From NCBI RefSeq assembly GCF_009905375.1, contig NC_133647.1, positions 170,916,790 to 170,980,789 on the forward strand: a stretch of DNA of 64,000 bases, read 5' to 3'. Position numbers and translations under genes: made by a program. Of this stretch, positions 1 through 12,841 are shown in pieces. The stretch comes from Apium graveolens (taxonomy: Eukaryota; Streptophyta; Magnoliopsida; Apiales; Apiaceae). The notes beneath the pieces are model-generated. The model saw only the letters and a program-made list of their open reading frames with translations. It was not told the DNA's origin and ran no database searches. Every line of letters begins with the position of its first letter. Within the stretch, counting starts at the first letter, position 1.

Positions 1-526
1 AGATTTGAACTAGAATAATATCATCAACCTGCTTGTTGTAGAATGGGGTCTTATCAATTGTCCCTCTGGTAAAACCATGCTTGATTAAGAATTCTGATAG
101 TGTGTCATACCATACTCTAGGTGCTTTCTTCAATCCATAGAGAGACTTTAACAATTTATAAACAAAGTCTGGAAATTCTGGATCTTCAAATCCAGGTGGC
201 TGTTGCACATAAACTTCCTCTTCCAATTCACCATTGAGGAATGTACTTTTCACATCCATTTGATACACCTTAAAATTTAAGTGTGTAGCAAATGCAAGAA
301 AAATTCTTATTGCTTCAAGTATTGCAACTGGAACAAAAGTTTCATCATAGTCAATTCCTTCTTCTTGTGAGTATCCTTTAGCAACCAGTCTTGCTTTGTT
401 CCTTGTCACAATTCCATTCTCATCCATATTATTTATGTACACCCATTTTGTTCGAATAATGCTTCTATTTCTTGGGACATGAACTAATTCCCAAACTTTA
501 CTTCTCTCAAACGGATTTAATTCTTC
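1..526 (-). pseudogene. Ty1/copia reverse transcriptase, N-terminal two thirds (SIRE-like)
   Basis: The minus strand reads without a stop from 526 to the window edge. Visible motifs in order: KWVY near the start, [19 protein letters not shown], a [19 protein letters not shown] block, then [11 protein letters not shown] and [19 protein letters not shown]. These are the conserved palm-domain blocks of copia RT; they copy the element RNA into DNA in virus-like particles. The YVDD catalytic box should follow just beyond base 1. A TAG at 527-529 separates this piece from the linker upstream, so the polyprotein is broken here. The family assignment is secure. Confidence 0.85.
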
Positions 527-1653
527 CTACATGACAGTTATCCAGTCAGGATCAAGCAAGACCTCTTCCGTTTTCTTTGGCTCAATTTGAGACAGAAAAC
601 ATGCATGCAAACATTCATTTGCATTAGCATTTCTAGTTTTCACTCCAGCATTGGGATCACCGATTATTGCATTTCCTGGTGTGACATATATCCCATTTCC
701 TGGTGTGGTCTTGTTAACTATAAATGTTCTCATCATTGGCATAACTTGCAGAACCACCAACTTCTTCTTCCCCTGAGTTTGTGCCATCAAACTCAGATGA
801 AATTCTTTCTTGATTAGAATTTTTATTTTCATGAATAACTTGATTAGTTGTTTCATGCTCCATTCTATTTTCTATTTTGCTCTCACGATCATCCTCGGAA
901 TCACTGTCTATTGAGATTTTCAAACTTCAAAGCTTCAGCTTCATTTTCATCAAGGCATTCCAGGCTTCGACACTTGTCATCATCGAAAGTCACATTTGTG
1001 CTTTCCATAATTTTCTTCAGTTCACACATAGACTCTGTAGGAAGTTCTATCCAATGAATATCCCAGAAAAATTGCTTCAAAAACCTTAGAGTCAAATTTT
1101 CCCATTTATTTAGAGTTGTCTTTGAGCACAAAGCATTTGCTTCCAAACACATGCAGATGCTTCACAGTAGGATTTTTTTATAGAATTGAGTAAGGTGATT
1201 TGCCAATGTTTTTGTTAATCAAATATCTGTTTTGAGTATAGCATGCAGTGTTCACAGCTTCTTCCCAAAAACTTGTGGGCAAATTGGCATCTTGCAGCAT
1301 TATTCTGGCAGCTTCAACTAGAGTTCTATTTTTTCCTCTCAACAACACCATTTTGTTGAGATGTTCTTGCAGTTGAAAATTCTTAAACAATGCCTTTGTT
1401 TTTGCAGAATTCACTCAAGGCCGCATTTCTGAATTTTGTGCCATTATCACTTCCCAATCTTTTTACACAATTTTGATATTCAGCCTTCTTTTCAACTTTC
1501 TTCATGTGTTCGATATGATGTGTGGAGTTTTATTCTTTGAATGCATAAATTCTACCCATATATATCTTGAGTAGTCATCCACCATCACTAGTGCATATTT
1601 CTTTTTAGAAATAGTAAGACATTAACTGGTCCAAACAGGTCCATGTGAATAAG
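527..1653 (-). pseudogene. Copia integrase core and integrase-RT linker, degenerate
   Basis: On the minus strand, 1178-1414 encodes the C-terminal integrase part: a stretch rich in leucine and glutamine, then LPTSFWEEAVNTACYTQNRY, a signature downstream of the DDE core in copia integrases. 1415-1653 holds the remains of the DDE core in several frames. 527-1150 is the acidic, low-complexity linker before RT, with frame changes. No complete catalytic triad can be read in one frame, so the enzyme is inactive. Confidence 0.7.
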
Positions 1654-2353
1654 TTATAATGATGCACTTATAAAATTCACAGTTTTGCTCTTCTGACTGG
1701 ACCTCTTCATTTTGCCTTTATGACAAGCCTCACAAACTTCATCTTGGGCAATTTCCAGATTTGGCATGTCTCTCACTAATTCCTTTTTCACCAAGGTATT
1801 AATTACTTTGTAATTCAGGTGAGAGAGTTTCTTGTGCCACATCTTGCTTTTCTCAATCAATGACAAGCCTCACAAACTTTATCTTGGGCAAATTCCAGAT
1901 TTGGCATGTCTCTCACTAATTCCTTTTTCACCAAGGTATTAATTACTTTGTAATTCAGGTGAGAGAGTTTCTTGTGCCACATCTTGCTTTTCTCAATCAA
2001 TTCCTTGGTATAGAAGCAACAAATACCATTCTTGTTTGCTGAACTTAGATCTGCAACAAACAAGCTTCCTTTTCTTACTCCTTTTAGAGAAATTTCATCA
2101 CTCTTCTTGCTGATAATTAAGTAGTCTTCCTTTTTAAAATTCACCTTGAATCCCTTGTCAGTAAATTGGCTGAAACTTAGAAGATTAACTTCAAGTCCAG
2201 CAACTAGTGCTACATCATCTATGACAATATTTCCTGAAACTAGCTTGCCATATCCCATTGTGAATCATTTGCCGTTGTCTCCAAAAGTCACCAATGGGCC
2301 AACCATCTCCTTAAATTGTGATAGCAGGGCCTTATCACCTATCATATATCTAG
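1654..2353 (-). pseudogene. Copia GAG-pre-integrase domain and protease segment
   Basis: The minus strand encodes the zinc-binding N-terminus of integrase (MWHKKLSHLNYKVINTL with a downstream CEACHKGKMKR), i.e. the HHCC pattern of copia elements. Before it, from 2353 down, is the end of the protease with a GDKALLSQF-type block. The protease active-site motif DSGCSRYM spans the point where the Tekay-like element entered, so its first half is at 12842 onward. A 140-bp tandem duplication disrupts the zinc-finger part. Confidence 0.8.
1721..2000. repeat. 140-bp tandem duplication inside the copia zinc-finger region
   Basis: 1721-1860 and 1861-2000 are the same 140 bases with about two substitutions. 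Both copies begin TGACAAGCCTCACAAACTT. 140 is not a multiple of three, so the second copy shifts the polyprotein frame. It is absent from normal copia organisation, so it is a local duplication after or around insertion. Confidence 0.9.
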
Positions 2354-2963
2354 TGTAACACCCCCAAATCCGGGGTCGGGAATTCGGGTTGTCACGAGTT
2401 CCATATCCATTAACAACACTTAATCTTAACAATCAACCAATTACTGCGTACTGTGACCCCACAATATACACACACACACCACAAGTTATAGTCTCAGAGA
2501 TGAATACCCAAAAGTAACACAAGTCATTTTATTCCACATAATAAGCCATTACACCTCAAGAAGGTTCTGAATAAATTTATATTTCTTTGCCATTATTACA
2601 ATTCATATTATACATAAGTCTGGTTTATCAATAGTTGAAAACATAGCCTATTGGTAGCTCCTACCTCAGCTATGGCGGCATCAACGCTTCCAGAAAACTG
2701 CGGAACATTTTCTAACCGCTTGCGAATTGGAAGCTTGGTCCTATTCATCTTTTCTATCTGTTGTTGTGTGATGAAAGAAGAAAGCAAGGGTGAGCAGCAA
2801 GCCCACCAAAATAATATGTATAATGATTAACAATATATGAGCATTCTCATAGTACTCATGAAAGTCTTGGTCAAGAGGAAATGAACCAAGCTGATATCTT
2901 AACGCGACCAAGTCACAAAATATTCAGTATATATACATATATACTTTTCACAATCTTTGAAAT

Positions 2964-3173
2964 CCTCTGACATGTATAATATACACAGAGTTCCAGTTTA
3001 TAAATGTATAAAAATATCGTTGCAAGGTGATCTAATATATCTGACCTTGTCTCAACATTTTCCTAAAACCTCTGACATGTATAATATACACAGAGTTCCA
3101 GTTTATAAATGTATAAAAATATCGTTGCAAGGTGATCTAATATATCTGACCTTGTCTCAACGTTTTCCTGAAA
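2964..3173. repeat. 105-bp tandem duplication specific to the left LTR
   Basis: CCTCTGACATGTATAATATA begins at 2964 and again at 3069, and the two 105-base units are almost identical. The sister LTR carries one copy near 9108-9212. The duplication therefore arose after the two LTRs were made. Confidence 0.88.
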
Positions 3174-4377
3174 CCTTTGTCATTTATAAGACAATCATTA
3201 ACTAGATATAAGTTTAAAAGATAAAGTTACAAGATACTCCAATATACTTATATCTTTTCTGAATACTACTTGAACTACCACCGTTTAATGTATAAATAGT
3301 TCATCCCATAGATTAAGCTACAAGACAAAACTTGTATAGAATCAATTTATAAAATATCATCAAAATAAAATGAAGTTATGAGATACTTCATTTGATGCAA
3401 ACATCATTTTGAAAACTTGACCCTGCCAACACTCAACAATCGCCCAACCGTAGCCTTTCTATCGAAGTGCTATGGGTAGTGTTACAGAAATATCCATTTG
3501 GATGATGAACTCATTACGGGAGTTTACCGCTCCAGGAAGACCACTTACGATGATCAGTCGTAGTAGTGCAACCCCACCATTTTCTACATGTAGAGGAGAA
3601 CCTGTCAGGTTTACTTGTCAACCGACCACTGGACTCCTAAGGAATGTACCGTCTTGCGGAACTTCCAGGCCATTTGGGCCAATATAATAAGGCTGGGCCG
3701 GCGCCACTCGACCACTTACGCCACTCCTAGTTCAGATGAAATCCATGACTCTGAAATATAAAGCTCGCCCCCCCTTTCCCCAAGTAGAAACTTGTTGATA
3801 CGGCTCCACCAAGAAGTCGTATCTAGTTGGAAAGGAAAATTCACTGATATTTCCCAGGCGATGCCTGTTAATGGATTAACTTGTTCCAATAATTTTACTT
3901 CCCGAGTATTGGGTAAGTAATCAAAAACTCTTTTATCAAAATAGCAACCTCGTTGCGAATATAAAACACACCACAGAGCCGGATCCCTCAGGTTTTGAGC
4001 GAATATTTAAATCCCCCTTGAAAGGAAGATCTTAAATATAAAATGAGTTTTGGGATCCGCTCTAACTTTTAAAATCATTTTGAAGACTCGCAAAACATTT
4101 TTAGGAATGTTTGGAGTGATGCTGATTTACTAAAATAAATCAGTCCCGATATATTAGGAAATATCTGAATATTATTATTTAAATAATATTCGCATAAAGA
4201 ATAATCTTTATAAAAATAATTGAAGTAGAAGTTTTAAAACTTATACTTGCAATGATTATTAAATAACCAAAGATATACTTATACGAAAGTACTATCTTTA
4301 TTTGAATAATCAAAAGTGAGTTTGATCATCGACACATTATTCCTTAATAAAATAAAGAATAATAATTAGCAATTAAT

Positions 4378-4545
4378 CGGAGTCATAAGCCCTCGAATGA
4401 ATATTCAAAATAATATTCAATAATAAAATAAAAGGGGTCATAAGTCCTCGAATGAATATTCAAAATAATATTCATTTAATATAAAGGAGTCATACGCCTT
4501 CGAATAATATTCGAAATAATATTCAATAATAAAATAAAGTTAAAG
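4378..4545. repeat. Short tandem units in Tekay LTR, about three copies
   Basis: Units of roughly 55-60 bp begin GGAGTCATAAGCC or GGGGTCATAAG and contain TCGAATGAATATTCAAAATA, an inverted-repeat-rich AT block. The sister LTR has about four copies at 10414-10636, so the array length varies between LTRs of the same element. Confidence 0.8.
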
Positions 4546-6711
4546 TTATCGAATAAACCTTATTCGATTAATAGTTTTGAAAACTATGACCATATATATA
4601 TAAGTATATATATATATGTATATATTTATATCCATATATACAAAATCTACTCGGGATCCTCGACTCCCGGTTTTAGAAAATATTTTCACCTTTGGGTCCC
4701 TGTACTAAGGGTATATGTAAATTACCGCTATCCTCTAGCATAGGTATTATCAACTGAACCAACAGATATATATGGAAAGAATACGAAACAGGCATGCATA
4801 TATGTATACCATAGCAGCATGCTTCAATATATTACAACATTTGCTAATTAACCAACATGCATCTATCGCAAGATAATGCAAATACATATATTCATCACAA
4901 CAACAGTTATAACGGGTAGAAAACTTGCCTGAGCGACTGGGGGTTACGAATGGCTCGGGACGAGTCTGGTAACCTATAAACAACAAGTAAGTTGGAATTA
5001 AACCAAAGTCACTTGTAAATCTATACTTTAACTAACTTAGACTCTAACGCTTATTTTGCGCTTACTGATTCACTTAAGTCACTCGAGTACCCTCGGCTCC
5101 ACCATTTTTAATAATTTAACCTTTATGAGTTTTAAGGCGATTCCTTCGCGAGTGTCTTACTAACTGCCTAGCACACTTACCATAAATGTTTCATACATTA
5201 ATTAACCCTTTTTGGTCTTTAACCTATGTTTCAAAGTAAGGCGAGGGGAAAAGTTTCGTTCGCGAAACGCCATTACTTGAAACGGTCGTTTCTCCTAAAC
5301 CGTGCATCGGAATCGAACGAACTACATATCAAAACGAAGCTCGTAACATGAGCTATCTAAACATGGCAGTGGTCAGAATCTAGCAGGGGGTTCTCGGGTC
5401 CTAATGTTATGCACAAAAACAGTCTAAAGAAAATCAGACGTTACGACGGCTATGTTTACGCGATTTCCCAATTTAAAACCATTCAAAACCAACCCAATTC
5501 AACCTCAAATCCAACATACAACCAACATCCATCCTTATCACATCATAACAACCCCAACCAATTCAATTTTTAACATTCATACTTATGCCTAAGCTTGAAT
5601 TTAACTATACTACAATCTTTTAATCAAAACAACAACATTTACCAATCCGATTCAATACCATTTCAATCCCAAACTCTAAATCACCAACATCAAGCTACAA
5701 TATCATCCTACTAATCAAAATCATCTTATAATACATAGGAATCTAGGGTTTGGAGATGATATACCTTCCTTGAAGAGTGGAGAATCAAGAGAATGGCTTG
5801 GAATCACCCTTAAAGTCTTTATCCAAGCTTAATCTAAACAAAACTTCAAGAACACAAATTTTAGTTCTTGAAAAACACTATTCACCATCTTCTTTCATGA
5901 TTTATAGAAAAAGATTGGCTTGGAATTAGAAGCTTAAACTTATAGGAAGTATGTAACTATCCATGGGGAAGCTTAGATAATTACCTTGCTAAATAGTAAG
6001 TGGAGGAGCTTGGACTTTCATTTTTTAAGAAAAGGGCCGAGAGCATGAAGAACAATGCCTTGGTTTCTTTTTTTTTTTTGATTTTGATGAAAGTGATTTG
6101 CTTGGCTTGGTTGATTGGTTTTGTGTTTGATTTAGTCAATTACCTTGTTGCCCTTGAATTTGTGTGGTTCTCATTCAACCACACCTCCTTCCTTCCCATG
6201 TCATGCCTATGTCATGTGGTGATGTCATCCTTCCCTCCTTGTCCTCTTCTCATTGGTTGGGTGACATCACTCTCTCTAATCCCTTTGATTAACTTCCTAA
6301 TTGTTTGCCTAATGACCGCCGATCTGTTATACGGTTCGCTTAACTTTCGTTCTCGTTTATCGTTTGAGGGATCATACCCGGGATCTTATTACTTAGGTTC
6401 CCTTAACCTATCTCAATACATTATATTCCTTTTTATGATCCTCTCTTATAATCCTTTAATTTAAATCCTTTTTATCCTGTTACCTTTTTCTCAATTCTTT
6501 CCGTATCTAGTGGATTTCCGGGAAAAATCAAAGTGTTCGGATTTGGATTCTGACGATCTTTACATACACTTATATCCCATATAAAGTACTAATAAAATCT
6601 CAGAATATCCATATCAGAACCCCTACATAGTGTGGCATGAAAAGTTTTCTCATTCAGCAAAAACACTATTCGTAAGGGTTTCAAAATTTCCCAAAAATTG
6701 GGGTTATTACA

Positions 6712-8321
6712 TTTAGAATCTCAAATGATTCCTATATTTCCTTTAGCCAGGCTCTTGCCTCGACTGGGTCAACCTGTTCCTTGGAACTCTGAGAGCTTAG
6801 CGACTTAAAGGTCATGAAAGAATTTCCTACCGCATTGTTTCCTCAAGGTGGTGGTTGGGGATAATAGTCTAAGTTCTTTTTAGACAGGTCCATGAATTGC
6901 CGTATAGGAGTACCATCTCGGGTCTCCTTTCCTTACTCGACTTTCTGTTTCCTTAGTATGAAATGTTTCATCCTTCTCCCATACTTGGGGTTATCTTATA
7001 CGTTAAAATCCTCATTTTCCACTCCATTATGTTATGGGTTCCTTATATCTTAATTGCGACCTCCCTGATTATCACATTCAAGGTTTGCCCCTAATCTTAT
7101 TCCTTGTGGGGGCATAATACTTGGTAAAATTTTAAGAATCTCTGGATATTTGTCTTACTTACTTTGCTTAAGTATTTCCCTCGTTCAGTCCTTACATGAT
7201 TGCAAATTATGAATTCTCAAGTTCTATAAACTTCATGACACTCTCTTAAGTGTTAATAGTGCAATTAACCATATGAACTTATCACAAACAGACTGATCTG
7301 AACTGAAATTAACGAATATATACATAACCATTTGTTCGAGGGTACAACAACTGAACACATTAAAGAGAATTACATCATTTGATCTGATCGCTTCTATCCC
7401 AAAAGTACTACCATAGATAATCATCTAGTCATTAAAACTAATCATTCATAACTTAGGCTAATCCTCCAAAAGCGGTGCTACATGAAACCCTTGTCTGATC
7501 GCTCTGGCTCTGCACACTACCATGGATCAAGAAATGCGGGCACGCACGACATCCCTAACCTGCTCCATCACAGAGGTGATGAGGTCTAAGATAGTTGCAA
7601 GTAGAGCTGGATCAATCTGACCCTCAAGGTGGCCTCTAGCTGTAATACGGGTGGTAGCCTCAATCCTTTCCATGCTATGAGCTAATCCTGCCGGAAGTAC
7701 CCCGCCCTCAATCCTTGGCGCAGTAAGTCGATCCAACAGATCACTCCTAACATTACGGGCCTCAGACAGGCCACCCAAAGTCATGTAATAATCGGCGATA
7801 AGAGAAGCCTGAGTGGTTGCATCTAGCAGTCCATGGGGTGCAGGTGGTGCAGGCCTAGGGGATCCAAATGGATAACCAAGCACGGTATCAGGTGACAATG
7901 GTGCAGGAGATAAAGGTGGCATTTCCTCAGTAGGTGCTGGGCTCTGTACAGGGGAGGGAACAGGAATTGGAGGAACCTCATGGATGTCTTCAGGAACCTC
8001 GGGAAGAGGGTCTGATACCGGTATACTTGGTGTCGTGGAAGGCCCCACTCCTTCTGCCCTCATTAACCTTTGTGCCCTTGGTAACTCTTCATCCTCTAGT
8101 GCCACCCTCGCGACCATTCTTGCTCTGGTAGTCGCCCTGACTACGGTCATCAATTCCTCAGCGGTCCTCTCTTCATTCTCGTCAGGATCCTCCACGAGAT
8201 CCTCCTCGGCAACAATCCCTTCTGGGATAACATCCTCAACCGCAACATTCTCAATATGAATCTCATCCGGTCCCTCGTTAGGGTACTCTATCGGATTCAC
8301 AATTTGATCTCCAACATACAA
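6712..8321 (-). pseudogene. Gag remnant of Tekay-like element 1
   Basis: On the minus strand an open stretch 8321-7527 (264 codons) begins MYVGDQIVNPIEYPNEG. It is acidic at first, then proline-rich (PVPSPVQSPAPTEEMPPLSP), as in Tekay gag N-termini. Further down, at about 6790-6712, a broken frame reads DPVEARAWLKEI, a TAG, then ESFEIL; this is the start of the retrotransposon gag core. The frame is cut exactly at the LTR boundary (6711). No capsid core, zinc knuckle, protease or pol survives. I chose the start at 8321 because it is the first Met of the open stretch downstream of the leader. It cannot make a working capsid. Confidence 0.78.
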
Positions 8322-8546
8322 TAAAACATCCTCATGCTGATGCTCCTGAACCTCAGGGTTCGGTGCCCCGCTGCCCTATACGAGAACGAACTATGTTACT
8401 ATTATAATATTTATAAGGGTTCCCGTAAGGGTTTTAACTGTCAGTACTACGTTAGGTAGCCCGACTATGAACTTGGAAAGAGTTCTTATTATCTTAGTGA
8501 ACTTATTATCTTAACGTCACATCATCTCTGAGGTTTATAACGCTTA

Positions 8547-8558
8547 GCTCTGATACCA
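8547..8558 (-). promoter_or_regulatory. Primer binding site, initiator tRNA-Met type
   Basis: The minus strand reads TGGTATCAGAGC, the standard plant tRNA-iMet primer site, four bases inside the right LTR (8563). It shows that element 1 runs on the minus strand and that 8563-12836 is the 5' LTR. Confidence 0.92.
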
Positions 8559-8562
8559 TTTC

Positions 8563-10706
8563 TGTAACACCCCCAAATCCGGGGTCGGGGATTCGGGTTG
8601 TCACGAGTTCCATATCCCTTAACAACACTTAATCTTAACAATCAACCAATTACTGCGTACTGTGACCCCACAATATACACACACACACCGCAAGTTATAG
8701 TCTCAGAGATGAATACCCAAAAGTAACACAAGTCATTTTATTCCACATAATAAGCCATTACACCTCAAGAAGGTTCTGAATAAATTTACATTTCTTTGCC
8801 ATTATTACAATTCATATTATACATAAGTCTGGTTTATCAATAGTTGAAAACCTAGCCTATTGGTAGATCCTACCTCAGCTACGGCGGCATCAACGCTTCC
8901 AGAAAACTACGGAACATTTTTTAACCGCTTGCGAATTGGAAGCCCACCAAAATAATATGTATAATGTTTAACAATATATGAGCATTCTCATAGTACTCAT
9001 GAAAGTCTTGGTCAAGAGGAAATGAACCAAGCTGATATCTTAACGCGACCAAGTCGCAAAATATTCAGTATATATACATATATACTTTTCACAATCTTTG
9101 AAATCCTCTGACATGTATAATATACACAGAGTTCCAATTTATAACTGTATAAAAATATCATTGCAAGGTGATCTAATATATCTGACCTTGTCTCAACGTT
9201 TTCCTGAAACCTTTGTCATTCATAAGACAATCATTAACTAGATATAAGTTTAAAAGATGAAGTTACAAGATACTCCAATATACTTATATCTTTTCCGAAT
9301 ACTACTTGAACTACCACCGTTCAATGTATAAATAGTTCATCCCATAGATTAAGCTACAAGACAAAACTTGTATAGAATCAATCTATAAAATATCATCAAA
9401 ATAAAATTAAGTTATGAGATACTTCATTTGATGCAAACATCATTTTGAAAACTTGACCCTGCCAACACTCAACAATCGCCCAATCGTAGCCTTTCTATCG
9501 AAGTGCTCTGGGTAGTGTTGCAGAAATATCCAATTGGATGATGAACTCATTACGGGAGTTTACCGTGCCAGGAAGACCACTTACGATGATCAGACGTAGT
9601 AGTGCAACCCCACCATTTTCTACATGTAGAGGAGAACCTGTCAGATTTACTTGTCAACCGAACACTGGACTCCTAAGGAATGTACCGTCTTGCGGAACTT
9701 CCAGGCCATTTGGGCCAATATAATAAGGATGGGCCGGCGCCACTCGACCACTTACGTCACTCCTAGTTCAGATGAAATCCATGACTCTGAAACGTAAAGC
9801 TCGTCCCCCTTTTCCCCAAGTAGAAACTTATTGATACGGCTCCACCAAGAAGTCGTATCTAGTTGGAAAGGAAAACTCACTGATATTTCCCAGGCGATGC
9901 CTGTTAATGGATTAACTTGTTCCAAGAATTTTACTTCCCGAGTATTGGGTAAGTAATCAAAAACTCTTTTATCAAAATAGCAACCTCGTTGCGAATATAA
10001 AACACACCACAGAGCCGGATCCCTCAGGTTTTGAGCGAATATTTAAATCCCCCTTGAAAGGAAGATCTTAAATATAAAATGAGTTTTGGGATCCGCTCTA
10101 ACTTTTAAAATCATTTTGAAGACTCGCAAAACATTTTTAGGAATGTTTGGAGTGATGCTGATTTACTAAAATAAATCAGTCCCGATATATTAGGAAATAT
10201 CTGAATATTATTATTTAAATAATATTACCATAAAGAATAATCTTTATCAAAATAATTGAAGTAGAAGTTTTAAAACTTATACTTGCAATGATTATTAAAT
10301 AACCAAAGATATACTTATACGAAAGTACTATCTTTATTTGAATAATCAAAAGTGAGTTTGATCATCGACACATTATTCCTTAATAAAATAAAGAATAATA
10401 ATTAGGAATTAATCGGAGTCATAATTCCTCGAATGAATATTCAAAATAATATTCAATAATAAAATAAACGGGGTCATAAGCCCTCGAATGAATATTCAAA
10501 ATAATATTCATTAATAAAATAAACGGAGTCATAAGCCCTCGAATGAATATTCAAAATAATATTCATTAATAAACTAAACGGGGTCATAAGCCCTCGAATG
10601 AATATTCAAAATAATATTCATTAATAAAATAAAGTTATCGAATAAACCTTATTTGATTCATAGTTTTAAAAAAACTATTTATATATATATATATATAAAT
10701 ATATGT

Positions 10707-10753
<47 letters not shown>

Positions 10754-12836
10754 TATATATATATTATACTCGGGAGCATCGACTCCCGGTTTTAGAAAAA
10801 TGTTCTCCTTTGGGTCCCCTATACTAAGGGTATATGCAAATTACCGCTTATCTGTAGCATAAGTATTATCAACTGAATCAACAGATATATGCATCAAGGA
10901 TACGAAACAGGCATGCATATATACCATATCACATGCTACAATATATCGCAAGAATTGCTAATTAACCACCATGCATCTATCACAAGATAATGCATATACA
11001 TATGTATACATCACAACAACTGTATAACGGGTAGAAAACTTGCCTGAGTGCTCCCGGATAGACTTAAGCTTAGAGTGGGTCCGATAACCTATGAACAACA
11101 ACATAAGTCGGAATTAAACCCCGGTCGCTTAAGAAACTAGACTTCAACCATTTAGAGTCCTAACGTTCACTTTCGCGCTTAACGATTCACTTAAGTCGCT
11201 CAAGTACCCTCGGCTCCACCATTTTTAATAAATTAACCATTAAGAGTTTTAAGGCGATTCTTTCGCGAGTGCCTTACCAACTGCCTAATACTCTTTAAAT
11301 AAATGTTTCATACCACAATTAGTCATTTAAGGTCCTTAACCAAGGTTTCAAAGTAAGGCGAGGGGTAATGGTTCGGTCGCGAAACATCGTTACTTAAAAC
11401 GGCCGTTTCTCCTAAACCGTACATCAGAATCAAACGAACTACATATCAAAACGAAGCTCGTAACATGAACTATCTAATCATGGCAATGGTAAAAACCTAG
11501 CAGTGAGTTCAAGGGTTCTGATGTTAAGAACAAAAATAGTCTACGGTACATCGGACATTACGACGGCTATGTTTACGTGATTACCCAAATTTAAACCACT
11601 CCAATTCATCTCACAATCAACCCACAATCACAACCCAATCAAAAATCCCTCCATACTTCACCATAACAGCCCCAACAACTCAACATTATCAATTTATACT
11701 ATTCTTAAACATGAATTTAAACTACACTTAAGTTCATTAATCAACAATCCAAGAACTACCACTCCAAAAACTTCACAAAATCAACTAATCTCTACATTTA
11801 CAACTAGCAAGCCTCTCATGAATTATAACAACAAAACTAAACCTAATTACTCAAATAAATTTTGGGTTTGGAGGGGTTATACCTTCCTTGGAGAGTGGAG
11901 AATCAAGTGAATAGCTTGGAATCACCCTTAAAGTCCTTATCCAAGCTTAATCTAAACAAAACTTCAAGAACAAAAAATTTAGTTCTTGAAAAACACTATT
12001 CACCATCTTCTTCCATGATTTTTAGGAAGAGATTGTGAATGATTTAGGAGCTCAAACTTATAGGATATCCATAACTATGCATAAGGAGTCTTAGATAATT
12101 ACCTTGTAATTTAACAAAGCTTGAAACTAGGTTTTTGATTTTTCTTTCTTTGGGAAAGGAGAAAAGCCGAGAGCTTGATGAAGAATGGGGAGAAAATTTT
12201 GTGTTTTTGGTGAAAATGAATTGTTGGCTTGGTTGGTTGACATTTTGATTTGTTTTGTTACCTTTTTACCATGGTAATTTTTGTGTGGTTCTAATTCAAC
12301 CGACAACACACTTTGCTTGGTCATGCTTATGTCACCATGTGATGTCACCCTCCCTCCTTTGTCCTATTCTCATTGGTTTGATGACATCACCCCCACTAAT
12401 CTCTTTGATTAGCTTCTAATTACTTGGCTAATGACCGCTGATCTGTTGTACGGTTCGCTTAACTTTCGTTTTCGTTTATCATTTGAGGGATCATACCCGG
12501 GATCTTATTACTTGGGTTCCCTTAACCTTTCTCAATACATTATATTCCTTTTATGATCCTCTCTTATAATCCTTGAATTTAAATCCTTTTTATCTTGTTA
12601 CCTTATACTCAATTCTTTCGATATCTGGTGGATTTTTGGGAAAAATCAAAGTGTTCGGATTTGGATTCTGACGATCTTTACATACACTTATATACCACAT
12701 AGAGTACTAATAATATCCCAGAAGATCAATAAAAGAACCCCTTCATAGTGTGGCATGAAAAGTTTTCTAAATCAGCATAATCACCAAAACACTATTCATA
12801 AGGGTTTCAAAAATTCCAAATATTGGGGTTATTACA
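8563..12836 (-). repeat. 5' LTR of Tekay-like element 1 (4274 bp)
   Basis: This right copy of the LTR is colinear with 2354-6711 apart from indels. It has more copies of the roughly 58-bp GGAGTCATAAGCCCTCGAATG unit (10414-10636) and a long AT microsatellite (10678-10762), but only one copy of the 105-bp unit duplicated on the left. The many indels and substitutions between the two LTRs show an old insertion. Confidence 0.92.
10414..10762. repeat. Expanded 58-bp tandem units and AT microsatellite in right LTR
   Basis: Four units of the GTCATAAGCCCTCGAATGAA type are followed, after a short gap, by an (AT)n-rich tract at about 10678-10762. The AT tract is much shorter and interrupted at the matching place in the left LTR (4585-4640). 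Confidence 0.82.
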
Positions 12837-12841
12837 TCTAG

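Larger units (their letters stand above)
2354..6711 (-). repeat. 3' LTR of Tekay-like element 1 (4358 bp)
   Basis: This is the left copy of the LTR. Unlike the right copy it has a 105-bp tandem duplication at 2964-3173, and it keeps a roughly 70-bp piece near 2730-2800 that the right copy lacks. It holds AT-rich repeats (4378-4545) and a block near 6310-6370 (ATACGGTTCGCTTAACTTTC) that is conserved in all four LTRs of this family in the window. The 154-codon plus-strand frame at 6000-6464 is not kept in the other copies and is not called as a gene. Confidence 0.92.
2354..12836 (-). mobile_element. Tekay-like Ty3/gypsy element 1, internally deleted, long LTRs
   Basis: It is bounded by LTRs that start TGTAACACCC and end GGGGTTATTACA (plus-strand reading) and flanked by the 5-bp target duplication TCTAG at 2349-2353 and 12837-12841. 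The internal part is only about 1.85 kb and codes for gag fragments on the minus strand. An initiator-Met PBS (8547-8558) next to the right LTR fixes the orientation. No pol and no polypurine tract remain: the left LTR joins directly to mid-gag. It resembles the Tekay/Del chromovirus lineage by gag motif and by homology with element 2 (48165-57935), which still has pol remnants. It must have moved with helper enzymes or been deleted after insertion. Confidence 0.9.

Noticed and set aside
6000..6464. 154-codon hydrophobic plus-strand frame in the LTR of Tekay-like element 1
   Set aside because: It lies wholly in an LTR, has no family signature, and the matching place in the other three LTRs is broken. 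It is a chance frame in T-rich sequence.
10653..10862. Ile/Tyr-rich frame over an AT microsatellite
   Set aside because: Caused by (AT)n repeats in the LTR; no coding value.
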